NCBI GenBank assembly: GCA_020355145.1
Contig: CP070660.1
Coordinates: forward strand, 1,627,517 to 1,636,472
DNA length: 8,956 nt
Source of the DNA: Deltaproteobacteria bacterium
GTDB lineage: Bacteria; Desulfobacterota; DSM-4660; Desulfatiglandales; B25-G16
Direction of reading: 5' to 3'
Both the position numbers and the translations under genes were made by a program. This document shows positions 1 through 6,628 of the stretch, in pieces; position 1 is the stretch's first letter, and each line of letters begins with the position of its first letter. The notes under the pieces are model-generated. The model was given only the letters and a program-made list of their open reading frames with translations, had not been told where the DNA came from and did not search any database.

Positions 1-39
1 GACCTCTGGTGTTCTTCGGAGAAAAATCAATCATGAGGG

Positions 40-798
40 CTAAAGTGCCACTATAAAGCTCTCTGAAAATCCGAGATATTCCAATTTCTTAACTATCCGA
101 CCTGCCTCAGTTAAATCCTTAGAGGTGGAAACCCTTACGCGATAAAGGATTTTTCCACTACATCCTATATAAGTCATTATAGTAACATTGTCAAAGATAA
201 CCCTGAGGCGTTTTGCCAACCGTCTGGCATTACCCTCATTTTCAAAGGCGCCAACCTGTATAGTGAACCTTCCCTTCCTAAAATGCCTTGCCTCCACAAG
301 TGGCCTATAGGTATTACCTGATTTGATCTTGCCAATCTCCTTTGATAAGGCAACCAGGCGTACCCTTGTTACCCCAGGACCAATCAATCCTATCTCCCTC
401 GCAGCACCATAAGACAGGTCAATGATCCTCCCTTTAACAAAAGGACCCCTGTCGTTAATCCTAACTACAACCTCCCTTTGATTCGACACATTTTCCACCC
501 TTACATACGTTCCAAAGGGTAACGTTTTATGTGCGGCGGTTTTACCCCACATGTTGAAAATCTGGCCACTGGCTGTTTTTTTCCGATGGAATCCCTTCCC
601 ATACCAGGAGGCCATACCTTCTTGAACAAACCCTCCCCTCCTGGCAACAGGGTAATATAGCCTACCATTCACCGAATATGGTTCGAGTTTTTCCGGTAAT
701 ACTATATCAGTCTCCTTATACCTAGGTGTCTGCTTGTCCCTAACAGCACAACCAAAAATACTTACAGTAATAAGGAGAAAAAAGATAGATCTCTTCAT
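40..798 (-). CDS. rlpA: RlpA-like septal ring lytic transglycosylase, lipoprotein with SPOR domain
   Basis: This protein of about 252 residues has a lipoprotein signal: a hydrophobic stretch ends in SIFGC, so the mature N-terminus should be a lipidated Cys (Cys17 from the ATG). A double-psi beta-barrel follows (GMASWYGKGFHRKKTASG, TAAHKTLPFGT, INDRGPF), with the His and Asp that serve catalysis in characterised RlpA proteins. A C-terminal SPOR domain (RFTIQVGAFENEGNA onward) binds septal peptidoglycan stripped of stem peptides. RlpA cleaves such glycan strands at the division site. I chose the ATG at 798; an in-frame TTG at 804 would add two residues. Neither has a good ribosome site. It starts 25 bases after the cyclic-nucleotide-binding gene and is probably cotranscribed. 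Its association with the channel pair may be only positional. Confidence 0.93.
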   Translation of the reverse strand: MKRSIFFLLITVSIFGCAVRDKQTPRYKETDIVLPEKLEPYSVNGRLYYPVARRGGFVQEGMASWYGKGFHRKKTASGQIFNMWGKTAAHKTLPFGTYVRVENVSNQREVVVRINDRGPFVKGRIIDLSYGAAREIGLIGPGVTRVRLVALSKEIGKIKSGNTYRPLVEARHFRKGRFTIQVGAFENEGNARRLAKRLRVIFDNVTIMTYIGCSGKILYRVRVSTSKDLTEAGRIVKKLEYLGFSESFIVAL

Positions 799-823
799 GG
801 GCAAAATTTCTATGGACTACTAC

Positions 824-1324
824 TCAACTGCTCAGGGCAATGGATAAGGCGGTTGTCAGTCTTATTACATCTTGACTTGACTGTCTTAACCTACAGGCTA
901 ATAGCTCTGCTATTCTTCTCAAGATCTTAACCCCCGTCTGTGGCCTTTTTTCTATTAGATCAAGGAAATCCGTCCTTTTTATCTCTAAAAGGGTGCAATC
1001 TGTGCTACTCGCTGCTGAGGCCGATCTATTTCCCCTATCAATCATGGCCATCTCCCCAAAAACCACATTGTCCTCTGCCTTAAACCTCCTTAAGATCTTT
1101 TCCCTTTCGGTGCGCTCCTCTCCCACCTTCATAGTAAGTGTCTTTGAGACCTCTATACTGCCATTAACAACTATATACATGGTGTCACCCTCGTGGCCTT
1201 CCTGCATTATAATCTCACCCTTTGAAAACCTCTTTTCTTTGGTTATCTTTAAAATAGCTGCCACCTCTTGTTCATCGAGGTTTTCAAAGATGAACGTCTT
1301 TTTGATAACTTCCTCTGGACTCAT
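824..1324 (-). CDS. Stand-alone cyclic nucleotide-binding domain protein
   Basis: This 166-residue protein is essentially one cNMP-binding (CAP_ED) fold. It opens with an N-terminal helix typical of the fold (IFENLDEQEVAAIL) and a beta-barrel from about residue 33 (FSKGEIIMQEG, NGSIEV). The phosphate-binding cassette is FGEMAMIDRGNRSASA (89-104), with Glu91 for the ribose and Arg100 for the cyclic phosphate. No helix-turn-helix follows, so it is not a CRP/FNR-type transcription factor, and there is no signal peptide. Its ATG overlaps the stop of the K+ channel gene by four bases (ATGA), which indicates coupled translation. The simplest inference is a soluble sensor acting with the channel, as a separate-chain counterpart of the fused domain in cyclic-nucleotide-gated channels. 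Binding of cAMP, cGMP or a cyclic dinucleotide cannot be told apart from sequence alone. Confidence 0.9.
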   Translation of the reverse strand: MSPEEVIKKTFIFENLDEQEVAAILKITKEKRFSKGEIIMQEGHEGDTMYIVVNGSIEVSKTLTMKVGEERTEREKILRRFKAEDNVVFGEMAMIDRGNRSASAASSTDCTLLEIKRTDFLDLIEKRPQTGVKILRRIAELLACRLRQSSQDVIRLTTALSIALSS

Positions 1325-2532
1325 TTGGGCCCTACAAATTTATCAATAAGGGAGACTCCTCCAGGGTCCTGCTTTGCAATTACCACTGCCCTGTCATTTT
1401 CCACAACCAGCAAATCATCAGAGGGATTAATGATAACCTCTATCTTGCCTCCTTTACCGAAAAAATCCTTGCCCGACTCCTCAAACTTCCTCTTTATAAA
1501 CTCATCAATAGCTGTTACATTATCCGAGAGGATGTCGTCTAATTGGATGCCTTTCCTTTCCCTTAGAAGGGCGATTAACAGGCCATCCCATCTCTCCCTA
1601 AAATATTGGCCAAGCTCCCTGCATGGTCTTTCAACACATTTAGATGGAACCTCCACTCCCCATAATTTGTTATCATCCTCATTGTTAATTAACGCCTTGA
1701 TCATGCTAAGAATACCTGGTGCTATTGATGCACTTGCAAGTAATGATCCGTGCGACTCTCCCCTGATAGCTATCTCATCCACATTAGCCCGCATCAGATA
1801 TTCCTTATTTTCCCGATTTATCAGCTCCGCACATATCCTAACCTTAGGGGCCATGGATTTTATGGCCATAGCCCCAAAAATGGTCCTCTCATCTGCCTTC
1901 TCAATGGAGTGCCCATTAGAGATATCTGCCAATATTATGGCCGCCTTGGCCCTGAAGATATTTGCCCTTGCTAAAACATCCTCCTTAACAAAATTTCCCC
2001 TAACAAAATGGAGGTCTCTTTCCCTGTATTTGTACTGAATAGAGTCCACCTCATCTTTATCAAGCTCATTGACTAACACAATGGGGTAACTACTATCCTT
2101 ATCATGAATCGATATCCCTTCTATAACCTTTTCACCATTTTGATTCCATCCGCAGATAACAATCTGGTCTTTTACCTTTAATGATTCCAAACCCTCCCCC
2201 TCTTTAATCTTCCTCTCAACAAATATGGAGGCGATTGTTGCCGTAAACAGGGACACCAGCACAACCCCACTCAACATGAGGATCAGACCTACTATCCTTC
2301 CCAAAGTAGAATGGGGAACAACATCACCATAGCCAACTGTAGTGATAGTTACAAGGGCCCACCAGAATGTATCCAATATACCTGATGTCCCTTTAGCCCT
2401 ATAATGGCTATCAAGGATATACAGACCAATAGCACCAAACAAGATAATAGCACTGGTGATACCCAGGATAGTGAAAACATGCCTTTTCTTTAGGGACCTA
2501 TATCCCTTCCTAATTTGGTTATTAACCTTCAC
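1321..2532 (-). CDS. Two-TM potassium channel with RCK (TrkA-N/TrkA-C) domain
   Basis: This 403-residue inner-membrane K+ channel subunit has the MthK-like plan. A first membrane helix lies at about 19-40, then a pore helix and the selectivity filter TTVGYGD (64-70), then a second helix at about 78-104. The cytoplasmic RCK Rossmann domain follows from about 122 (QIVICGWNQNGEKVI), with a TrkA-C-like end (INPSDDLLVVENDRAVVIA). RCK domains gate such channels in response to nucleotides or Ca2+; the ligand here is unknown. The GTG start at 2532 is the only plausible one, since an in-frame stop lies 27 bases upstream. It has no clear ribosome site because a short repeat occupies the spacer. The stop overlaps the start of the cyclic-nucleotide-binding gene (ATGA). 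A link to the aromatic genes upstream is not obvious. Confidence 0.93.
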   Translation of the reverse strand: MKVNNQIRKGYRSLKKRHVFTILGITSAIILFGAIGLYILDSHYRAKGTSGILDTFWWALVTITTVGYGDVVPHSTLGRIVGLILMLSGVVLVSLFTATIASIFVERKIKEGEGLESLKVKDQIVICGWNQNGEKVIEGISIHDKDSSYPIVLVNELDKDEVDSIQYKYRERDLHFVRGNFVKEDVLARANIFRAKAAIILADISNGHSIEKADERTIFGAMAIKSMAPKVRICAELINRENKEYLMRANVDEIAIRGESHGSLLASASIAPGILSMIKALINNEDDNKLWGVEVPSKCVERPCRELGQYFRERWDGLLIALLRERKGIQLDDILSDNVTAIDEFIKRKFEESGKDFFGKGGKIEVIINPSDDLLVVENDRAVVIAKQDPGGVSLIDKFVGPK

Positions 2533-2533
2533 C

Positions 2534-2568
2534 AGGTGCCTAAAGTTACTAAGTACCTAAGGTGCCTA
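2534..2568. repeat. Short degenerate tandem repeat (8-9 bp units) upstream of the channel gene
   Basis: The 37-bp gap between dch and the channel is almost wholly repeat. On the plus strand it reads AGGTGCCTA, AAGTTACTA, AGTACCTA and AGGTGCCTA, with first and last units identical. It covers the position where the channel's ribosome site should be, and no good Shine-Dalgarno is visible there. Part of it (GTGCCTAAAGT, 2536-2546) recurs inverted at 5844-5854. Confidence 0.55.
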
Positions 2569-2569
2569 A

Positions 2570-3331
2570 TCAACAATTTTTCCACTCCGGGCTCCTCCTC
2601 TCCAGAAAGGCCTGCAATCCCTCCTGAGCATCGGCTGTCCTCATCAACTCCTTTAGATATATATCCTCAATAATCTTTAGTGATGGTTCGAGATCATCAA
2701 TAAGGCCTGCCTTGATCGCCTTTTTGGTAACCCTTATAACCTCGGCACTTAGAGACAGATAGGGTTTTATGAATCTATCAGTTTCCTTGGTTAAATCACC
2801 TTTTGCAACTACCTTGTTTATGAGGCCCATATCCATTGCCTCCTTTGCAGAGATAATCCGCCCTGAAAGAATCAAATCCATAGCCGCCTTTCTTCCAATA
2901 ATCCTGGGCATTATCTGGGCTGCAATTGGCGGTAGCACCCCCAGCTGTATCTCCGGCTGGCCGAATTTGGCCGTATCATCCGCAATTACTAGGTCACAGA
3001 AGATCGACAACTCGCAACCACCACCTAAGCAGGATCCATAAACAGATGATACAGTAACTGCACCTAAGGAGTCCATCAATCGAAACATACCATGGAAGCT
3101 CTCGATCATCTTTGATGCCATATCACCCATATGTTCCTCAACATCCACACCGGCTGAAAAGCACTTCCCATTTGCATTAAAGAGAACTACCTTGAGACCC
3201 CTATCTCCTATCCAATCCCTGAGTGTATCATTTATTTCAGTCATCATCTTTATGTTGAGCATATTCAGGGGAGCTCTATTCAACGTAATTGTCCCGAGGC
3301 CCCCTTCGACTTTGGCACTGATAAACTGCAT
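2570..3331 (-). CDS. dch: Cyclohexa-1,5-diene-1-carbonyl-CoA hydratase
   Basis: This 253-residue enoyl-CoA hydratase/crotonase protein best fits Dch/BamR. That enzyme adds water to cyclohexa-1,5-diene-1-carbonyl-CoA, the product of benzoyl-CoA reductase, giving 6-hydroxycyclohex-1-ene-1-carbonyl-CoA. The N-terminal LNRAPLNMLNIKMM (17-30) and FSAGVDVEEH (58-67) are typical of this branch. The oxyanion hole lies in GSCLGGGCEL, and both crotonase glutamates are present: Glu107 (GGGCEL) and Glu127 (FGQPEI). It shares the pathway with oah and had but is separated from oah by 137 bp holding a hairpin and a possible promoter. The ATG at 3331 has the strong ribosome site TAAGGAG. An ordinary enoyl-CoA hydratase is the alternative. 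The VDVEEH motif and the neighbours favour Dch. Confidence 0.88.
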   Translation of the reverse strand: MQFISAKVEGGLGTITLNRAPLNMLNIKMMTEINDTLRDWIGDRGLKVVLFNANGKCFSAGVDVEEHMGDMASKMIESFHGMFRLMDSLGAVTVSSVYGSCLGGGCELSIFCDLVIADDTAKFGQPEIQLGVLPPIAAQIMPRIIGRKAAMDLILSGRIISAKEAMDMGLINKVVAKGDLTKETDRFIKPYLSLSAEVIRVTKKAIKAGLIDDLEPSLKIIEDIYLKELMRTADAQEGLQAFLERRSPEWKNC

Positions 3332-3367
3332 CCTTTTCTCCTTAATAAACGAAAGGTAGAGTAAATT

Positions 3368-3402
3368 ATTATACTTATAACTGAAATAGAGAGAGAGAGC
3401 AA
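3368..3402 (-). promoter_or_regulatory. Candidate sigma-70-type promoter for dch
   Basis: On the minus strand a weak -35 TTGCTC (3397-3402) stands 17 bases from a -10 TATAAG (3374-3379). A perfect TATAAT overlaps just downstream (3368-3373). It lies after the oah hairpin and ahead of dch, whose ATG (3331) has a strong TAAGGAG site 6 bases upstream. The -35 matches the consensus at only three positions, so the call depends mainly on the -10 and the location. A run of six AG dinucleotides (3388-3399, plus strand) falls between and into the -35. Confidence 0.4.
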
Positions 3403-3420
3403 CCTCCTATTCAAATAGGA

Positions 3421-3448
3421 AAAATCCAGAGGTCATCCTCTGGATTTT
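3421..3448 (-). terminator. 12-bp perfect hairpin after oah, likely intrinsic terminator
   Basis: AAAATCCAGAGG (3421-3432) and CCTCTGGATTTT (3437-3448) pair perfectly around a TCAT loop, 20 bases past the oah stop. The minus-strand transcript ends the stem in a run of five U, and the plus strand continues in a T-rich stretch. The hairpin could therefore work in both directions. A second small hairpin, CCTAT-TCAA-ATAGG, sits next to it at 3406-3419. The U-tract largely overlaps the stem, so termination strength is uncertain. Confidence 0.65.
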
Positions 3449-3468
3449 CCCTTTGTTATTTTTATTCT

Positions 3469-4614
3469 TTATTCCTTTGGCCTTCCAAGGACAGCCTCAA
3501 ACAACTCCTCATCATAGGGATGACCCTTGGCGATCATCTGCCTCAGCTTTATGACATCCACATTAGCAGTTCCAGTTATCTTCTTGGTATTGAAGGCGCT
3601 CATCCCCATATCAAATTCCCCGTATGCCTGGGCATTAGCCGCCCACCACATAATGGATTCCGCCTTGGTTCTCTCCCAGGCAACTCTCTTTGTTGCCCTT
3701 ATCATCTGAAAGGACATGGCGACCTGCTGAGGCATAAGATTAGCAAAGGTCCAGGCCATATCCATGCATGTCTTATCCAGGAGCGATCGGTCACGAGGTA
3801 ACTCCTTAAGGAGCTCTTTAGCTTCTTCTGCCTCTTTGCCAGTCTTGAATTCACCATATACAATCTCCCCATCCTCAACCCATTTATCGGTTATTACAGC
3901 GGGATTTCTAATAAAATCACCATCCTTTTTAAGCACAGGCACCACCTTATGGAGATAGTTCTTTCTCCACATCTTATAGGCACTCCATTGTTCGCATGAG
4001 ATAGCATTCCACATGGCATCCTGCATAGTCATCTCAATGGGTTTGAACTGGCATGCACCCCCCATAGCCGTTGAACCGTGTAGGGGACCCACCTGACCGA
4101 ATGTAGCACAATCAGAGGCAACCGTGAGATCGCAGATTCCACCAATCTCCTCTCCACCCCCGATGCTCATGCCATTGCAGCACCGTATAAAGGGCTTGGA
4201 TGAAGTCCAGACGGTGTCAAATGATCGCCAGTATACAGACATATATTCCTGGCAATCCAAGGGTCTCATAACATAGTATTCGCTATATTCAGGGACATTT
4301 CCCCCAGTACAGAATGCCCTCGTTCCTGCCCCGGTCAAAACCACACAAACGACACTTGGGTCATGGGAGGCCTTGTCAAAGGCAGCTGCAGCAGCATGGA
4401 GCATTTCAAGGGTATAAGAGTTATACTGTTTCTCGTTGTCGAGGGTAATCCAGGCAACATGGAGATTGGGAACCTCTTTACCCTGAGGATCCAACAAAGG
4501 TCTCTTCTCATAGGTAGTCCTGGGTGGCTCTGGTTTGTGTAAATATTTTTCATCATACATCTGATGATCTAATTTCTTATCCTTTGGTGCTCTTGGTATC
4601 CAATCTAATGCCAT
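3469..4614 (-). CDS. oah: 6-oxocyclohex-1-ene-1-carbonyl-CoA hydrolase (ring opening)
   Basis: This 381-residue crotonase-superfamily enzyme is the ring-cleaving hydrolase of the benzoyl-CoA pathway (Oah/BamA). It adds water to the enone and then hydrolyses the C-C bond to give 3-hydroxypimeloyl-CoA. It is longer than simple enoyl-CoA hydratases, as is usual for the family. Recognisable parts are YEKRPLLDPQGK (35-46), LDNEKQYNSYT (58-68), AFCTGGN (100-106), the oxyanion-hole segment NGMSIGGGEEIG (147-158), FGQVGPLHGS (172-181), and the C-terminal SAFNTKKITG with VIKLRQMIAKGHP. From memory, close relatives carry CRVNGMR where this protein has RCCNGMS, so it is somewhat divergent. The ATG at 4614 has a clear AAGGAG ribosome site 8 to 9 bases upstream. 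A strong hairpin follows the stop, so this may be the last gene of its transcript. bamA is the usual marker gene for anaerobic aromatic degradation. Confidence 0.94.
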   Translation of the reverse strand: MALDWIPRAPKDKKLDHQMYDEKYLHKPEPPRTTYEKRPLLDPQGKEVPNLHVAWITLDNEKQYNSYTLEMLHAAAAAFDKASHDPSVVCVVLTGAGTRAFCTGGNVPEYSEYYVMRPLDCQEYMSVYWRSFDTVWTSSKPFIRCCNGMSIGGGEEIGGICDLTVASDCATFGQVGPLHGSTAMGGACQFKPIEMTMQDAMWNAISCEQWSAYKMWRKNYLHKVVPVLKKDGDFIRNPAVITDKWVEDGEIVYGEFKTGKEAEEAKELLKELPRDRSLLDKTCMDMAWTFANLMPQQVAMSFQMIRATKRVAWERTKAESIMWWAANAQAYGEFDMGMSAFNTKKITGTANVDVIKLRQMIAKGHPYDEELFEAVLGRPKE

Positions 4615-4656
4615 ACTTATCTCTCCTTACTAGGTTTACCTCTTTATTTGCTTGGC

Positions 4657-5766
4657 CTAAAAATCAGGTGTTAAGATTATCCTCCTCGCTGGGGGGCCTG
4701 CTTTATGGAGCCCTTCAAATGTTTCTACGATAGTGCTCATCGGGCGTGTCTCCACGAATGGTTCTATGTCAATCTTCTTGTTCAAGACCATATCCAGCAC
4801 TATAGGATAATATTCCGGCAAACAGCCCCAGGTCCCGATAATTTCCGCATCAAAGGCCATGAGCCTGCTAATGGCATACTCCACCTTCTGCAAACCAAAG
4901 CCGATGACAATCAACTTCCCCGTAAAAGAAAGCAGGGCCAACGCAATCTCCTGCCCAGCCTTTACACCTGTTACCTCGAATATCTTCCAGCCATAATCTG
5001 GCAGACCACTGTCCTTTGAGATAGTTCTAAATTCCTTAAGGACATCCCCAACCCCTTTATCAGCTGAGCTGATAACAAAATCAGCACCATATGAAATGGC
5101 CCTTTTGAGTCTTTCAGGGTTTATGTCAATACCGATTACTGTCTTTGCACCGAGGGCCTTTGCTATCTGCCCCATATACTGCCCGACACCACCTGCAATC
5201 CCTACCACAACGACATTATCCCCTGGCTGAAGATTTGCCCTCTTGGCAGCCTGGTAGGGTGTTGTGGCGGCATCAGCCACCACCGCCAGGTGGGCTAAGG
5301 GAATCTCACCCCTGTCTTTTACCTCACAGAGATCTACGCTCAGTACTGGAATATGGCTTGAGAAGCCACCATACACACCAAGGCTATTACCAGGCATTAG
5401 TTGATTAAGGCATCTATTGCCCCTCCCTGTCTTACAGAGCATACACTGACGGCAGGGCATAACTGCAGGGATAATCACCTCTTTCCCTATCCAGTTCTCA
5501 TCTCCAGCCACTACTGTCCCCGCAATTTCGTGCCCTAAACTTATAGGAGGCCTTGAAACTGTGGGCACGCCATCATAAAAATATCCCAGGTCGGTGTGGC
5601 AAACTCCACATCCTGCTATCTCCACCAATACATCACCAGGCCTTAATTCAGGCACAGGGATAGAGGTCTTTTCTAATATGCCGGGAATTGCCTCCCCTGT
5701 TTCTTTGTTCCTGGATGTGGGTTGAACCATCTGCCATGTCTGTATCTTATCCGGTACTTGTGCCAC
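4657..5766 (-). CDS. had: 6-hydroxycyclohex-1-ene-1-carbonyl-CoA dehydrogenase
   Basis: This 369-residue zinc-dependent medium-chain dehydrogenase oxidises 6-hydroxycyclohex-1-ene-1-carbonyl-CoA to the 6-oxo compound with NAD+, the second step after ring reduction in anaerobic benzoyl-CoA degradation. The catalytic zinc ligands are Cys56 (GCGVCHTD), His79 and Glu80 (GHE). The structural zinc cysteines are 105, 108, 111 and 119. The nucleotide motif GIAGGVG spans 189-195, and Asp214 at the end of the next strand indicates NAD+. The GTG start at 5766 has a good AAGGGGG ribosome site 6 bases upstream; an ATG at 5768 is out of frame. The specific assignment rests on overall resemblance to Had/BamQ (the N-terminal QTWQMVQP and the NSLGVYGGFSSHI region) and on oah being the next gene, 42 bp downstream. 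A general alcohol dehydrogenase is the alternative, but the neighbours argue against it. Confidence 0.92.
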   Translation of the reverse strand: MAQVPDKIQTWQMVQPTSRNKETGEAIPGILEKTSIPVPELRPGDVLVEIAGCGVCHTDLGYFYDGVPTVSRPPISLGHEIAGTVVAGDENWIGKEVIIPAVMPCRQCMLCKTGRGNRCLNQLMPGNSLGVYGGFSSHIPVLSVDLCEVKDRGEIPLAHLAVVADAATTPYQAAKRANLQPGDNVVVVGIAGGVGQYMGQIAKALGAKTVIGIDINPERLKRAISYGADFVISSADKGVGDVLKEFRTISKDSGLPDYGWKIFEVTGVKAGQEIALALLSFTGKLIVIGFGLQKVEYAISRLMAFDAEIIGTWGCLPEYYPIVLDMVLNKKIDIEPFVETRPMSTIVETFEGLHKAGPPARRIILTPDF

Positions 5767-5783
5767 ATTAAGCCCCCTTATTT

Positions 5784-5810
5784 TGTGGGTTTCTTGAGTT
5801 TGTTGGGTTT
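5784..5810. repeat. Three tandem 9-bp units in the had-SDR spacer
   Basis: Read on the minus strand, three adjacent 9-bp units AAACCCAAC, AAACTCAAG and AAACCCACA lie just upstream of the had ribosome site. They are followed on the SDR side by the 7-bp repeat block. The unit is too degenerate for recent slippage. It resembles short decayed tandem repeats that fill intergenic spacers in some genomes. No function is assigned. Confidence 0.55.
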
Positions 5811-5816
5811 ATTCTC

Positions 5817-5854
5817 GTTACTGGTTACTCATTGCTGGTTTTGACTTTAGGCAC
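5817..5854. repeat. 7-bp GTTACTS tandem units plus ACTTTAGGCAC word
   Basis: On the plus strand the units GTTACTG (5817), GTTACTC (5824), ATTGCTG (5831) and GTTTTGA (5838) are contiguous and increasingly decayed. They are followed by ACTTTAGGCAC at 5844-5854. GTTACTC is also found at 7796-7802. ACTTTAGGCAC is found inverted at 2536-2546 upstream of the channel gene. The shared words show that these spacers hold members of common dispersed repeat families. Confidence 0.55.
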
Positions 5855-5863
5855 TTCTTCCTG

Positions 5864-6628
5864 CTAGATCATCCCGTAACCACCATCAACACATAGGATC
5901 TGACCGGTAATATAGCTGCTTTCATCAGAGGCCAGGAAAACAAAGGCAGGCGAGACATCGTCTGGTGTACCAAAGCGTTTCAGGAGAATTCTGTTCATAT
6001 AGACCTCTTTGAACTTTTCATCAGTGGTTATTTTTTCTGACATGCCCATGGCTAGAATACCTATGGATATCACATTGGCACAGACATTATATCGTGCAAG
6101 CTCTCGGGCAATGGATTTTGTCATACTGATAATGCCCCCTTTTGCCGCACTGTAATTGATCTGGCCAACCGTACCGACCAGTCCAGCCACGGATGTCACA
6201 TTTATGATCCTGCCGCTGTTTTGCTCTTTCATCTGACGCCCAGCCGCCTGGGAGCAGAGAAATGCCCCTTTCAAATGAATATCTACCACCTCATCCCATT
6301 GCTCCTCTGTCATTTTGAGCATCATAGCAGGACGAGTAGAACCTGCATTATTCACCAAGATATCGAGCCGGCCGAATTCGTTAATTGCAGCCTGGACAAG
6401 GCTATCAGCTTCCTCCCTTTTGGCCACATCGGCCCTGACAACTATTGCCTGGCTGCCCAATTGATTTATGGCTTCAGCCACCTCGTTGGCCGCTCTTTCA
6501 TTTGAGGTGTAGTTGACCATGACCTTCGCCCCTTCCTTTGCGAAGCTAAGGGCTACAGCCCTTCCAACACCACGGCTACTGCCCGTTATTAGGGCTATCT
6601 TCCCTTTAAGTCTCGCAGTTCTCTCCAC
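5864..6628 (-). CDS. Short-chain dehydrogenase/reductase (FabG-like), atypical active site
   Basis: This is a 254-residue classical SDR. The Rossmann glycine motif is TGSSRGVG at residues 15-22, with Arg19 and Asn39 favouring NADP(H). NNAG lies at 93-96, and the catalytic Ser146, Tyr159 and Lys163 are present. The C-terminus ITGQILCVDGGYGMI is typical of 3-oxoacyl-ACP/CoA reductases. Two features depart from the norm. The tetrad Asn in the usual VNLKG segment is His118, and the conserved Pro-Gly after strand beta-6 is replaced (ISIGIL, 187-192). The GTG start at 6628 is supported by a strong AAAGGAG ribosome site about 8 bases upstream and by the TAGTG overlap with the dehydrogenase stop. A role as 3-hydroxyacyl-CoA dehydrogenase after ring opening, for example on 3-hydroxypimeloyl-CoA, fits the neighbours but is inference. 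Confidence 0.9.
   Translation of the reverse strand: MERTARLKGKIALITGSSRGVGRAVALSFAKEGAKVMVNYTSNERAANEVAEAINQLGSQAIVVRADVAKREEADSLVQAAINEFGRLDILVNNAGSTRPAMMLKMTEEQWDEVVDIHLKGAFLCSQAAGRQMKEQNSGRIINVTSVAGLVGTVGQINYSAAKGGIISMTKSIARELARYNVCANVISIGILAMGMSEKITTDEKFKEVYMNRILLKRFGTPDDVSPAFVFLASDESSYITGQILCVDGGYGMI

Noticed and set aside
1..39. Possible start of a further minus-strand gene (ATG at 34, peptide beginning MIDFSPKNT)
   Set aside because: Only 11 codons are visible before the window edge and there is no clear ribosome site, so it cannot be supported. Nothing else is seen in these bases.
824..1324. CRP/FNR-family transcription regulator controlling the aromatic genes
   Set aside because: The protein ends soon after the cNMP-binding fold and lacks a helix-turn-helix domain.
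1268..2038. Long open frame of 256 codons on the plus strand
   Set aside because: It is antisense to the K+ channel, whose filter and RCK motifs are unmistakable. The predicted peptide has no recognisable family features and arises from the base composition of the opposite strand.
3406..3419. Small hairpin CCTAT-TCAA-ATAGG as a separate terminator or operator
   Set aside because: The stem is only 5 bp without a U-run. It is mentioned only alongside the strong hairpin next to it.
4705..5408. Two plus-strand open frames opposite had
   Set aside because: They lie fully antisense to a zinc dehydrogenase with all metal ligands in place, and show no motif or ribosome site of note.
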